Part shown: one piece after another, positions 9,064 to 17,371 of the stretch
Numbering within the stretch: position 1 is the stretch's first letter
How the letters are laid out: every line of letters begins with the position of its first letter
Assembly: GCA_021740625.1 (NCBI GenBank)
Contig: JAIOZK010000001.1
Coordinates: 248,001-312,000, forward strand
Length of the DNA: 64,000 nucleotides
Direction of reading: 5' to 3'
DNA from: Bacteroidales bacterium
GTDB lineage: Bacteria; Bacteroidota; Bacteroidia; Bacteroidales; JAIOZK01
Program-made: the position numbers and the translations under genes
Notes under the pieces: model-generated
Seen by the model: the letters and a program-made list of their open reading frames with translations, nothing else
What the model was told of the DNA's origin: nothing
Database searches by the model: none

Positions 9064-9077
9064 CTGGATTCAGGATA
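9064..9077. repeat. two-unit heptamer repeat
   Basis: CTGGATT followed by CAGGATA, then CTG. These are the same word family as the repeats at 4899 and 9365. Confidence 0.4.
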
Positions 9078-9364
9078 CTGTTTGCTTGGTAGGTTTAACA
9101 GAAAATGAAACATTATCATTTTTCATGTAAACCTTAGTAGACTGCAATGCAATTGAAACAAAAAAAATCTTATTGCCGCATATTTTTGATTTTCCAACGT
9201 ACAATGATCAGGGAAGTAAAACCGCTAAATAACAAAGTTTCTCATCGCTTAGACAGATACCCGGTGATCCGCTCGGCATTGCCTGTCAATGATTCTTTAT
9301 CTTGTCATACAAAATTATCAAGTCCATCATAACTATGTAATCATAGATTTCTGGTTTCATGCGT

Positions 9365-9385
9365 TATCAAGAATCCAGTATCCAG
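9365..9385. repeat. three-unit heptamer repeat
   Basis: On the minus strand the units are CTGGATA, CTGGATT and CTTGATA, just past the stop codon of the deacetylase-like gene. Confidence 0.5.
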
Positions 9386-9392
9386 CATCATT

Positions 9393-10697
9393 TCACTCTC
9401 CTTTAGCCTCTCTCAAGATCTCCTCGTATGCATCAAGCCGATCCTGATCATCCGCCAATGCGTAATTATGCCAGATGGCCATTAAAGGTATTTTTAGTTT
9501 TCGGGCAGGTTCGATCAATGGTTTTGTCAGGTCGGGAATCACTCCGGGTGCTACATCCAGGTAATCCAGGAAAGTCGTATCCATGAATGCGAAAGGATGC
9601 ACCTTCAGCTTTGTTTTTTCTTCCTTTTCCAGGTCATAAAAGTAAAAAGGAGAAGAGGTGCCCGCCCGGAAACCAATCTGAGAGGCATAACCCATGGAAT
9701 AATCTTCGCTGATGCCAGCATCGATCAGCCTGCGGTATGTTTTAGGGAAATCAAGTTTCAGGAAATGCTGACGGCTTTTGCTAACTGCTTTGCCGGTGAT
9801 GCCCTCAAGCCTACCTATTTCCGTCTTTAAAGTATTTGTATCCTGATCTGAATAATAAGAAGGATGAATTCCCAGCTCCGCATGCTCCGATGTTTCTTTC
9901 AACAAACTTCGCAATCTCCTGTTTTCATGGGAAATATTTTTATCGTATCTGCTGTAATCACCCAGGTTGACAAAGTAAACAGCCTTCAATCCCAGTTCAA
10001 AGTGTAAACTCTTTTGCAGGTCGAAATTATCAAAGGGGTCCTTCTGTAACCCCAGCAAGGTTTTTACCCGCCCCCTGATTTCCCGGGGCTGCAATTTTAA
10101 AAACAATTTCGCAAACCCACCGATGCTGCGCAGAAAGCCCTTACCCAAATGAGCAAATGCCATGTCGATATCATATGTGGGCTGAAAGCTGTATTCCTGC
10201 TCAGGAAAGCGATAAGCGGGAAATTTTTCAATGACCCTGTTTTTGATTTCCAGCATGAGTATATCCACGATGGGTTCCTGCAGCATCCCGCTCCGGAAAA
10301 GGATACTGTTTTCTGCCTTGAATCGACCGTGTATATCTTTTACATAATGCGGCAAGTATTCTTCATATCGTGTGATATGATAAAAGATACATGCCAGGGG
10401 ATCAAAAGGTAATAGCGCTTCCTTATGTTTTACCGGAAAAAGTACCTTGTGTCCTTTCCATTCAAGGATTTCGGGTTGCTGTTTCCTGATGTTATTTTCA
10501 AAAAGTAGCGGAGAAGCCTTAATAAAAAGGGCAGCACCGGGATTGTTTTGTGAATATGCGATTCCTGGTATTTCCGCTTCCAGAAATTCAGAACTGTCGG
10601 TAAACAACCTGTAACCGCATTTCAGAAAATCCCTGAATACGGTATCCAGCGCATACTCAAGCCGGCTGGTTCTTTTATCACAATAAACTGCTACCAT
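9393..10697 (-). CDS. polysaccharide deacetylase-like protein (DUF7033 type), last gene of the carrier-protein operon
   Basis: A 434-residue protein. The N-terminal third resembles the DUF7033 domain that accompanies NodB-like deacetylases in this phylum ('PFDPLACIFYHITRYEEYLP'). The C-terminal part has a carbohydrate-esterase-4-like pattern: 'TYDIDMAFAH' (acidic motif 1), 'LGIHPSYYSD' (histidine motif 2) and a final 'PLMAIWHNYALADD'. This suggests hydrolysis of N- or O-acetyl groups on a glycan, possibly freeing an amine for re-acylation. No signal peptide is seen, so a nucleotide- or lipid-linked precursor is a possible substrate. It overlaps the upstream AAC(3)-like gene by 20 bases, which implies translational coupling. 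The catalytic metal site is not as clear as in classical NodB proteins. Confidence 0.78.
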   Translation of the reverse strand: MVAVYCDKRTSRLEYALDTVFRDFLKCGYRLFTDSSEFLEAEIPGIAYSQNNPGAALFIKASPLLFENNIRKQQPEILEWKGHKVLFPVKHKEALLPFDPLACIFYHITRYEEYLPHYVKDIHGRFKAENSILFRSGMLQEPIVDILMLEIKNRVIEKFPAYRFPEQEYSFQPTYDIDMAFAHLGKGFLRSIGGFAKLFLKLQPREIRGRVKTLLGLQKDPFDNFDLQKSLHFELGLKAVYFVNLGDYSRYDKNISHENRRLRSLLKETSEHAELGIHPSYYSDQDTNTLKTEIGRLEGITGKAVSKSRQHFLKLDFPKTYRRLIDAGISEDYSMGYASQIGFRAGTSSPFYFYDLEKEEKTKLKVHPFAFMDTTFLDYLDVAPGVIPDLTKPLIEPARKLKIPLMAIWHNYALADDQDRLDAYEEILREAKGE

Positions 10698-11550
10698 ATT
10701 TTATTTTGTCGGCAGTTGTCCTGTATTTCCGGATTTTATAAAGATAATCTTTCAACATATCTTTTATGTATGATTTCAGGCTGAAAAATGCAATGCTCCT
10801 GGCCTTGTTGTTACGAATATCTTCCCGTATCAGGTAAAAAGCTTCATCCAGGGGCAGCAGTTGTATCCGCATCCCATTGATCTCAGTTTCTTCCAGGACC
10901 CCATCTTTTTTCATTTTTTCTTCCAGGGGAGCAAAATCAAGTGTCCAGCCACGTTTTTTTGCATAGATACTGTACTCCCTGCGACTTTTGTTCCCATCCT
11001 TGTCGACATAGTCGATCAAAAGGCTTTTATATTTTCTGTATTTAACCTTTTCTGCTTCTTCTACATAATGTGTATAGGTAAGTGCCTTGCTGACTGAAGA
11101 GGAAACAAAGATCATTTTTGCTTCCTTGTCTTTAAAAAAAGCAAAAGGAGAATCATAGGCAAAAGAGCTGCTGTTGCTGAGGTCTTCGAAAAAACCTGCA
11201 TATTTTCCCCAGACCATGAATGAATGCAGGGGATGGTGGGTCCTGACAAAATCTTTTCTTTCGAAAGCTGCCAGTGCCAGGGCACCTGTCCTGGGTTTGG
11301 TATTGCGTATATCGAAACAACTTCCCGGGGGCAGATCATGGTTAAATGCCTGCAACAATAACGTTCCTTGCTTACCGATTTTCTCCATAAAGCTTTCGAT
11401 GAACAGGTTGATATCGAATGAGCCTTCGTATTTTGAAGCCTGTATGGCAAGACGTGTAATATCGGCAGCAAGCACAAGGGTATCTCCCTTTTGCACATCC
11501 AGTTGTTCTGCGATTTTCTGATACGGTATATATCCTTCAGGTATCATCAT
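10678..11550 (-). CDS. AAC(3)-family N-acetyltransferase-like protein
   Basis: A 290-residue member of the aminoglycoside 3-N-acetyltransferase (AAC(3)/YokD) fold family. Visible family features are the N-terminal 'GDTLVLAADITRLA', 'GTLLLQAFNHDLPPG', 'RTHHPLHSFMVWG' and 'DSPFAFFKDKEAKMIFV'. Family members use an acyl-thioester donor to acylate an amine. Many such proteins sit in surface-glycan clusters and acylate amino sugars rather than antibiotics. Here the gene overlaps the GNAT gene by four bases upstream and the deacetylase-like gene by 20 bases downstream and shares an operon with an acyl carrier protein, so a glycan amine acceptor and an ACP-bound donor are the best inference. Antibiotic resistance is not supported by context. 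Confidence 0.82.
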   Translation of the reverse strand: MMIPEGYIPYQKIAEQLDVQKGDTLVLAADITRLAIQASKYEGSFDINLFIESFMEKIGKQGTLLLQAFNHDLPPGSCFDIRNTKPRTGALALAAFERKDFVRTHHPLHSFMVWGKYAGFFEDLSNSSSFAYDSPFAFFKDKEAKMIFVSSSVSKALTYTHYVEEAEKVKYRKYKSLLIDYVDKDGNKSRREYSIYAKKRGWTLDFAPLEEKMKKDGVLEETEINGMRIQLLPLDEAFYLIREDIRNNKARSIAFFSLKSYIKDMLKDYLYKIRKYRTTADKIKYGSSLL

Positions 11551-12032
11551 CCATCAAGAAATTTCCGGAATTGAACGATCTCGTATTCGTAGCCGCTTTT
11601 CTCGAGGTATTTGCGGCTGTATTCGTTATAATAATTCGCCTGCAGCTCGATTTGCCTGATCCCTTTGCCGAAAAACCATTCCTCCAGTTTCCGCATTAAT
11701 TTTTTACCAAGTCCTTTGTTCCGGTGTTCGGGCTCTATATGCTGATGGGTAACAAAGCCCATTTTCTCGCCGCCCAAAAAGTCAGGCATAAAACGGATCA
11801 GTCCATGCACAAAGCCAATCACCTCGCCATTTTCCTCGGCTACGATGACCGCTCCGAAACGATCGAGTGTTTTTTTTACGGATTTCATCCAGATCTTTTC
11901 ACCATCACTGACAAGTGGAGTTTTTAAACCTTTGTCTTTTATATGCTCATACATATCCCGGAAGAGCTTTTCCACGCTCTTGAGTGCCGGATCCTCCGGA
12001 TGGGTAATATTTCTGATTTCCAGATCAGCCAT
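11547..12032 (-). CDS. GNAT family N-acetyltransferase
   Basis: A 161-residue protein with the GNAT fold. Motif A is visible as 'HQHIEPEHRNKGLGKKLMRKLEEWF' (acyl-CoA pyrophosphate loop around R/GxGxK), and motif B follows with 'IELQANYYNEYSRKYLEKSGYEYE'. The enzyme should transfer an acyl group from CoA to an amine; the acceptor is unknown. It begins at the last base of the ACP gene (one-base overlap) and ends four bases inside the AAC(3)-like gene, so it is translationally coupled on both sides. It may supply or modify the amino substrate of the carrier-protein pathway. Cytoplasmic. Confidence 0.88.
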   Translation of the reverse strand: MADLEIRNITHPEDPALKSVEKLFRDMYEHIKDKGLKTPLVSDGEKIWMKSVKKTLDRFGAVIVAEENGEVIGFVHGLIRFMPDFLGGEKMGFVTHQHIEPEHRNKGLGKKLMRKLEEWFFGKGIRQIELQANYYNEYSRKYLEKSGYEYEIVQFRKFLDG

Positions 12033-12283
12033 TATTTTTCAAAAGCCTTTAAAATACCTTTCATGGTCGTAAATTCCGCATCTTCCACTTTCTCTTCAAA
12101 ATTCACTTCCCTTTCAAAATGTTCTTCCATGGCTGTTACCATATCGACAAATGCCATGGAATCGAGCAATCCTGACTGGACAAAATCAAAATCGCGCCTG
12201 ATCTCCCTTTCATGGATCCCCAATATTTCTAAGCGATCTTTTAGATGATTTAGTATAAAATCCCGGATCTCAATTTCGTTCAT
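12032..12283 (-). CDS. acyl carrier protein
   Basis: An 83-residue acidic four-helix carrier protein. The phosphopantetheine attachment site is visible as 'GLLDSMAFVDM', with Ser42 as the modified residue. The surrounding residues differ from fatty-acid AcpP (DSL), and the genetic coupling to an adenylation enzyme (four-base overlap) points to a dedicated carrier similar in role to DltC or a stand-alone NRPS carrier. It would be charged by the adjacent adenylation enzyme and donate the acyl or aminoacyl group to one of the acyltransferases in the operon. A phosphopantetheinyl transferase must act from elsewhere. Confidence 0.88.
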   Translation of the reverse strand: MNEIEIRDFILNHLKDRLEILGIHEREIRRDFDFVQSGLLDSMAFVDMVTAMEEHFEREVNFEEKVEDAEFTTMKGILKAFEK

Positions 12284-13836
12284 AAATATTTCTTTCTTAA
12301 TGAATTTCTGTCGATCTTGCCATTTGCGTTGTATTCAAATGCCGGGACAAAAATAAACTTTTCCGGTACCATATACCAGGGCAGCACCTCGCGGCATATC
12401 TGCAACGCCTGACCTGTGTGCATTTCCCTATCGGTATAAAACAGCACCAATAAACCTGAAGCCTTATTATCTGACTCATGATATGCAGCAACTGTTTCCA
12501 GGCTCATTTTCATTCTCAGGACATGTTCAATTTCATGCAAATTCACGCGGTAGCCGCTGATCTTCACCTCGCTGTCTTTTCTGCCCAGAAAATAAAGCCT
12601 TCCGTCATTAGCCTGCACAGCCAGATCACCGGTCCTGTACCAGGTTGTATTATTTTGACACAAAAATGATTTACGGGTGTTTTCCTGATCCCTGAAATAC
12701 CCATTGATTATTTGTGATCCTCCCAGGCAGAGCTCTCCTGTTTGGCCCTCTTTTAAAGGATTTTTATGATCATCAATAATCATGAACTCCTGGTCAGGGA
12801 ATATTTTTCCTATGCTCAGAATACCATTCATTTCATGACGCATTGCACTTTGACTCATTTCATATTCACTGATCGCTATTGTGGCTTCAGAGGGACCGTA
12901 TAAATTAATCAGCCTGGATTTTTCCGCTGCTTGCTGCCATTTTTCCGCACTTGACAACATCAGGGCTTCACCGCAAAAGAAACTCAGACGCAAGTCAGGA
13001 AACGAGCCTGGTTTCAGCAGGCGGAGTTTTTCCATCATCACTGCCACAGAAGGTACCGAAAACCACACGCTGATCCTTTTTTGCCTGATGTATTTTGACC
13101 AGGCGAAAGGCGTATCCGAGGAAGGAACAACCAGGCAGGCCCCATTTGTCCAGCAAACGAAGAGATCGTGCACACTTAGGTCAAAAGTCAGATCGAAGGT
13201 TTGTGAAAAGCGGTCGGAACTTCTAAACTGATAAGTGGTATTCATATGGTCAAGATATGCACAAACATTGCGGTTCGAAACGGGAACACCTTTGGGTTTG
13301 CCAGTGCTTCCTGAAGTATAGAGCAAATAAGCGATTGCATCTTCACTTTTATCTTCTTCTGGCAATTCACTTGATTTCTCATCATCAATTATAAAAAGCT
13401 TGTGATGACCCAAATCCGGTTTTGCATCCCCGATGTTGAAGACAAAAATATTTAAGCTGGATTTAATCCTAATCAGTATTTTTTGCAGATATTCCAGGTT
13501 TTGTGCATCTACCAGAATGCTGTCAATTCCGGAATGCAGGATCATTTCCTTGCTCCTTTCCGACGGGAATTTTGGGTTCAGGGGAACGTATCCCTTTCCG
13601 GCACCAAGAATTCCCAGGAGGCCGGCATAAGCCGAGAAGCTCCGGTAGGCAAGCAATCCTACAAGATGTTCTTTGGCTCCATACAAAAGCTGAGTTGCAA
13701 TATTCATGGCCGTTTCCTGAAGCTGCCTGTAAGAATAAGACTTGTCTTCAATTTCCAATGCAGTCTGATTGCTATGCATTTTAGCAGCCTGATAAAACCT
13801 TCGGATCAGTATATTATTACCGCTATCATTCTGCAT
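12280..13836 (-). CDS. amino acid adenylation enzyme (stand-alone A domain, DltA-like)
   Basis: A 518-residue member of the ANL superfamily. The core motifs appear in order: A3 'LLYTSGSTGKPKG' (about residue 172), A4 'FDLTFDLSVHDLF', A5 'NLYGPSEATI', A7 'YRTGDL', A8 'GRKDSEVKISGYRVNLHEIE' and A10 'NGKIDRNSL' with the catalytic lysine. The A4 aspartate in an FDLS context is typical of enzymes that activate amino acids, so an aminoacyl-AMP is more likely than a fatty acyl-AMP. The product is then loaded on the ACP encoded next (four-base overlap). There are no condensation or thioesterase domains, so this is not a multimodular NRPS. The gene overlaps the toroid gene upstream by 11 bases. The precise amino acid cannot be predicted by eye. 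Confidence 0.9.
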   Translation of the reverse strand: MQNDSGNNILIRRFYQAAKMHSNQTALEIEDKSYSYRQLQETAMNIATQLLYGAKEHLVGLLAYRSFSAYAGLLGILGAGKGYVPLNPKFPSERSKEMILHSGIDSILVDAQNLEYLQKILIRIKSSLNIFVFNIGDAKPDLGHHKLFIIDDEKSSELPEEDKSEDAIAYLLYTSGSTGKPKGVPVSNRNVCAYLDHMNTTYQFRSSDRFSQTFDLTFDLSVHDLFVCWTNGACLVVPSSDTPFAWSKYIRQKRISVWFSVPSVAVMMEKLRLLKPGSFPDLRLSFFCGEALMLSSAEKWQQAAEKSRLINLYGPSEATIAISEYEMSQSAMRHEMNGILSIGKIFPDQEFMIIDDHKNPLKEGQTGELCLGGSQIINGYFRDQENTRKSFLCQNNTTWYRTGDLAVQANDGRLYFLGRKDSEVKISGYRVNLHEIEHVLRMKMSLETVAAYHESDNKASGLLVLFYTDREMHTGQALQICREVLPWYMVPEKFIFVPAFEYNANGKIDRNSLRKKYL

Positions 13837-15037
13837 GGAAGATCTTCCTGGTTTTGTTTTCCAAAATTAGTGAATCGCAGAAATATTTGGTAGCCCAGTT
13901 CGGAAAGGCAAAAGGTTCATACTTGCCCCAGATTGGGAAAGAACCCGGCAATGCCCCGCGGGTATCGGTTTTATCATATTTCCCCCTATTCTGAATATAG
14001 ATGAGCAGGTCGATCATTTTTGCCGCTGCATCAAAATATTCCCTGTTATTTTTAAGTGCAGCAAGTTTCAGCCAAACAATGGCGATCTGGGCGCATCCTG
14101 TATTCATCATGTATTCTCTTCCTTTCCAATCCTTATCAAAGCGGTTGTTCAGGTAATTGTTTTCAATAAACTTATGCAGGAGTACATCCGTTGGAATGCA
14201 AGCAGATTTGATGTATTTGTCATCATGCAGCGCCATTCCACTATCCAGCAGCCCGTCAATGGTATAGGCGATGGTATGCAGGATGGGTTGGTCATTTCTT
14301 TTAATGGTATTATCGCAATCCTCGAACCAGCCGTTTTCGAGCTGTTTCAGGTCAACGATCCAGTTTAGGTTACGGATAGCATATTTTTTATACTTAACAT
14401 CCCCACTTACTTCTGAGAGGTAAATCAACGGGGCATCCACGTAACTGTCGTAAACCCTGGCCTGTCGCATGAGGGCATTTTTTTTCCAGTAGCCGTTTTC
14501 ATGTTGAATTTCACAAAGCCAGTCCCCTGCCCTCTTAGCAGCATTCAGGTATTGTTCCTTGCCGGTTTTTTTATAAACAGCCAGCATCCCCCGGATAACC
14601 TGCCCGGTGTTAAAAACGACCGGGGGTTTGTTTTCATTCACCTTTCCACCCTGCCAGCCTCCGTTTTCATTTTGTATGCCGAGCAGCCATTCGGCAGCAT
14701 CGATCGTTCTTTCCTCAACAATTTCTTCCGGCAGTACGTCCAGGCTATTGAACAAGGTAGGAATGATATAGCCTGTGGTTTCCGGGTAGGATGCAGACCA
14801 GCCATTGATCAAATGAAAAGAACCCATGCCATCATCCTGCATCATCTGCTGTGCCCTCAGCAACCAATATACGGCAGCCTGCAATGCCTCTTTTTTCTGT
14901 TCGGGGCTGTTCACCGGCACTTCTACTATACGTTTTCGCCTCGATCTTCTGAAATCATTCAGCAGGAAATTGCGCTTTTGATTGTTGATCAAAGCCAAAG
15001 AGAAATACCGGGCATATAATTTCAGGCTGTTTAACAT
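13826..15037 (-). CDS. alpha/alpha-toroid repeat protein, first gene of the carrier-protein operon
   Basis: A 403-residue protein made of repeated helical hairpins carrying a Q-N/H-E-N-G-x-W signature ('LLGIQNENGGWQGG', 'LCEIQHENGYWKKN', 'IVDLKQLENGWFED'), the pattern of alpha/alpha-toroid folds seen in terpene cyclase-like and glycoside-hydrolase-like proteins. Homologues in surface-polysaccharide loci are often mislabelled delta-aminolevulinic acid dehydratase; nothing here resembles HemB. The function is unknown; lyase, hydrolase or binding activity on a glycan or polyprenyl substrate is possible. There is no signal peptide. A -7 promoter element lies 18-25 bases upstream of the start, and all five downstream genes overlap head to tail, so this is the operon's first gene. 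Confidence 0.75.
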   Translation of the reverse strand: MLNSLKLYARYFSLALINNQKRNFLLNDFRRSRRKRIVEVPVNSPEQKKEALQAAVYWLLRAQQMMQDDGMGSFHLINGWSASYPETTGYIIPTLFNSLDVLPEEIVEERTIDAAEWLLGIQNENGGWQGGKVNENKPPVVFNTGQVIRGMLAVYKKTGKEQYLNAAKRAGDWLCEIQHENGYWKKNALMRQARVYDSYVDAPLIYLSEVSGDVKYKKYAIRNLNWIVDLKQLENGWFEDCDNTIKRNDQPILHTIAYTIDGLLDSGMALHDDKYIKSACIPTDVLLHKFIENNYLNNRFDKDWKGREYMMNTGCAQIAIVWLKLAALKNNREYFDAAAKMIDLLIYIQNRGKYDKTDTRGALPGSFPIWGKYEPFAFPNWATKYFCDSLILENKTRKIFHAE

Positions 15038-15054
15038 TTGTTTTCTGTTCTATG

Positions 15055-15062
15055 CAAATATA
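15055..15062 (-). promoter_or_regulatory. candidate -7 promoter element of the six-gene operon
   Basis: TATATTTG on the minus strand fits TAnnTTTG and lies just upstream of the toroid gene. It is the only such element ahead of the six overlapping genes. No -33 TTG is evident. Confidence 0.45.
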
Positions 15063-15155
15063 AGGAAAATGGACATCTGTAGATATTTCATTGTACTCAT
15101 AAAATATTCGTCATAATGAAATAAGAATTGTCAGGACAGCTCTCTATCTTTTTAC

Positions 15156-15163
15156 TATTTTTG
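15156..15163 (+). promoter_or_regulatory. candidate -7 promoter element for dnaX
   Basis: TATTTTTG matches TAnnTTTG, 23 bases before the dnaX ATG. A TTG at 15128-15130 is somewhat too far upstream (25-base spacer) to be a clear -33 element. Confidence 0.4.
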
Positions 15164-15186
15164 AAATCTAAAACAGGATCGCATTC

Positions 15187-16899
15187 ATGGAAAACTTCAT
15201 CGTTTCGGCCAGGAAATACAGACCAGCAACTTTTGATACCGTGGTTGGACAAAAATCCATCACCAACACTTTAAAGAACGCCATCAGGAACGGACATCTT
15301 GCACAGGCTTTCCTGTTTTGCGGTCCGAGGGGTGTTGGCAAAACCACCTGCGCCCGCATCCTTGCCAAAACGATCAACTGCGAAAATGTAAGTGAAAACA
15401 TCGAGCCCTGTAATAAATGCGAATCCTGTGTATCCTTTAACAAATCGGCCTCATTCAATATTCATGAACTGGATGCCGCTTCAAACAATTCGGTGGAGGA
15501 CATACGCAACCTGGTCGACCAGGTACGCATACCCCCGCAGGTTGGGAACTACAAAGTATACATCATTGATGAGGTGCATATGCTTTCGCAGGCTGCTTTC
15601 AATGCCTTCTTAAAAACGCTGGAAGAACCTCCTGCATATGCCAAATTCATCCTGGCCACTACCGAAAAACACAAGATCATCCCGACCATCCTTTCCAGGT
15701 GTCAAATATTTGATTTTAAAAGGATCGGAGTTGATGACATTGCAGAATACCTAGTCTATGTTGCTAAAAATGAAAATGTTGAGGCCGAAGCCAATGCCCT
15801 GCATATCATCGCACAAAAAGCAGACGGGGCCATGCGGGATGCCCTTTCGATTTTCGACCAGATCGTAAGTTTTTCGGGAAACAATATCACTTATCAGAAT
15901 GTAATCGATAACCTGAATGTACTCGATTACGATTATTATTTCAAAATGGTGGATTTTATCCTGAACAATGACACCACCAATGCCCTGCTCACCATCAACG
16001 AGATCATTGAAAATGGTTTCGACGGTCAACATTTCCTGATGGGTTTGGGCGAGCATCTCAGGAACCTGTTGGTGTGCAAGGATACCGAAACCATAAAACT
16101 CCTGGAGGTCAGTGATGATTTCAAAGAAAAATATGCATCCCAGGCGGGCAAATGCGAAATATCCTTTCTACTGAAAGCCCTTGAGATCAATAACAACTGC
16201 GATATTAATTATAAAGCAAGCAACAACAAACGGCTGCACCTGGAGCTTGCAATCATGCAAATGTGCACGATCACACTTTCCGGATTCCTTGCACAGGAGC
16301 CCAATCAAAAACCAGAAACTGTTCAAAAAAAAAAGTCTGAAATAAAGCCGGAACCCAAAGAAGAAAAGCCTGCCCCAGAAAAAGTTTCCCGTTCAGAAGA
16401 ATCACCCCAGAACTATAGAAAAAAGGTAAGTGGTAACGGGAACAATCTGGGAACCATATCCATCAAGCAAGCTTCGCAAAAAAAGGAGGAAGAAACACAA
16501 AAAGCCGAAGAAAACAAAGAGGCATTCAAGCCGGTTTCCAAATTTAGCGAGGATGAACTCAGGGAAGCATGGAAGGTATATGCAATACGCGTTTCTGAAA
16601 AGAACCCCTCTTTTGCAGCAGCCCTCACCAAATACCAGCCTGATCTAAAAGATAACTTCAAAGTCGTCTTTAAAACAGATAATAAGATCTTTGCACAGGA
16701 CAGCGTGTTGCTGGGAGAATTGCTGGGTTATTTAAAGAAAGAACTTAACAATTACCAGGTCACGGTGGAACCTCAGATCACCAGTCAGGAAAAAAATGCG
16801 AAAGCATACACCGACCGTGAAAAATTTGAAAAGATGGCAAAAAAGAACCCCAATCTTATCAAGCTGAAAAATGAACTGGATCTGGAGATAGATTTCTAG
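15187..16899 (+). CDS. dnaX: DNA polymerase III subunit gamma/tau
   Basis: A 570-residue clamp-loader ATPase. It carries the Walker A motif 'GPRGVGKTTC' (K52), a four-cysteine zinc module shortly after it, a DExx Walker B in 'VYIIDEVHML' and the sensor 1 motif 'FILATTEKHKIIPTILSRC'. The AAA+ core and lid span roughly residues 1-380. A charged, lysine/glutamate-rich linker (about 375-450) leads to a tau-like C-terminal domain (about 455-570). The protein loads the beta clamp and couples the polymerase to the helicase. I see no obvious programmed-frameshift run like the E. coli A6G site in the linker apart from an A9 tract at 16326-16334, so a short gamma form is possible but unproven. Confidence 0.96.
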   Translation: MENFIVSARKYRPATFDTVVGQKSITNTLKNAIRNGHLAQAFLFCGPRGVGKTTCARILAKTINCENVSENIEPCNKCESCVSFNKSASFNIHELDAASNNSVEDIRNLVDQVRIPPQVGNYKVYIIDEVHMLSQAAFNAFLKTLEEPPAYAKFILATTEKHKIIPTILSRCQIFDFKRIGVDDIAEYLVYVAKNENVEAEANALHIIAQKADGAMRDALSIFDQIVSFSGNNITYQNVIDNLNVLDYDYYFKMVDFILNNDTTNALLTINEIIENGFDGQHFLMGLGEHLRNLLVCKDTETIKLLEVSDDFKEKYASQAGKCEISFLLKALEINNNCDINYKASNNKRLHLELAIMQMCTITLSGFLAQEPNQKPETVQKKKSEIKPEPKEEKPAPEKVSRSEESPQNYRKKVSGNGNNLGTISIKQASQKKEEETQKAEENKEAFKPVSKFSEDELREAWKVYAIRVSEKNPSFAAALTKYQPDLKDNFKVVFKTDNKIFAQDSVLLGELLGYLKKELNNYQVTVEPQITSQEKNAKAYTDREKFEKMAKKNPNLIKLKNELDLEIDF

Positions 16900-17371
16900 A
16901 CACCCTCAAGTCTTAATCAAACGAAGACTTAGACCGGGCTTTGGCCCAGATACAATTGATATACAGTTGCAAATATATACTGCTGAAAATAAACAGAATT
17001 ATTAATGGGGCTAAAGCCCCTGGAATTTCTTCTGCCCAGGCCGGCCCCCCACGCTGAAGCGTGGGGAAAGTGTTAAGATCAAATCATATTTCAACCAGAA
17101 TGTGGGCAAGACAGGAATATCTGCTACTTACCCCATGCTTCAGCATGGGGTAATTAAAACAAACTAAGAATTATACCGGGCTTCAGCCCGGAAGTATTTT
17201 ACACCTATCAAATAGCTATTGTTCACATTCGAACCCATCCTGTTCATATACGTTCATCTTTTCACAAGCAGTCTATAAAACGCTGCAATCAACCTGCTGA
17301 TTTATAAGACCATATATTCCCTTGCACGGTATTTGATTTTACCGGTAAAACCTTAACCAATTGATAATATT
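16900..17371. other. 472-bp gene-free region with a cluster of REP-like palindromes
   Basis: No reading frame here looks coding. It contains an inverted repeat AAGTCTT/AAGACTT (16908-16930) and five short GC-rich palindromes, listed separately. The rest is AT-rich leader of the M13 peptidase gene. Confidence 0.75.
16935..17191. repeat. five REP-like GC-rich palindromes with a shared core
   Basis: Palindromes occur at about 16935-16949, 17007-17020, 17047-17066, 17131-17150 and 17176-17191. Each has a different stem (CCGGGC, GGGGC, CCCCACGC, CCCCATGC, CCGGGC), but all centre on GCTTYRGC or its complement, and they alternate in orientation. Stem changes are compensated on both arms, which is a sign of selection on hairpin structure. 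Confidence 0.8.

Larger units (their letters stand above)
8983..9392. other. 410-bp intergenic stretch without a convincing gene
   Basis: It holds the candidate -7 element at 9004-9011 (minus strand) and two short heptamer-period repeats (9064-9077 and 9365-9385). Short frames here show no recognisable protein. AT-rich filler otherwise. Confidence 0.6.

Noticed and set aside
10678-11550. AAC(3)-like gene as an aminoglycoside resistance gene
   Set aside because: It is embedded in an overlapping operon with an ACP and adenylation enzyme, which points to glycan or amine acylation; there are no mobile-element or resistance-gene neighbours.
12280-13836. Adenylation gene as part of a classical NRPS cluster
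   Set aside because: No condensation, thioesterase or multidomain synthetase genes are present nearby.
13826-15037. Annotation as delta-aminolevulinic acid dehydratase
   Set aside because: No HemB motifs are present; the sequence is a helical toroid repeat protein.
16326-16334. A-rich tract in dnaX as a programmed frameshift site
   Set aside because: An A9 run is present, but I could not see the accompanying pairing signals, so it is only mentioned in the gene entry.
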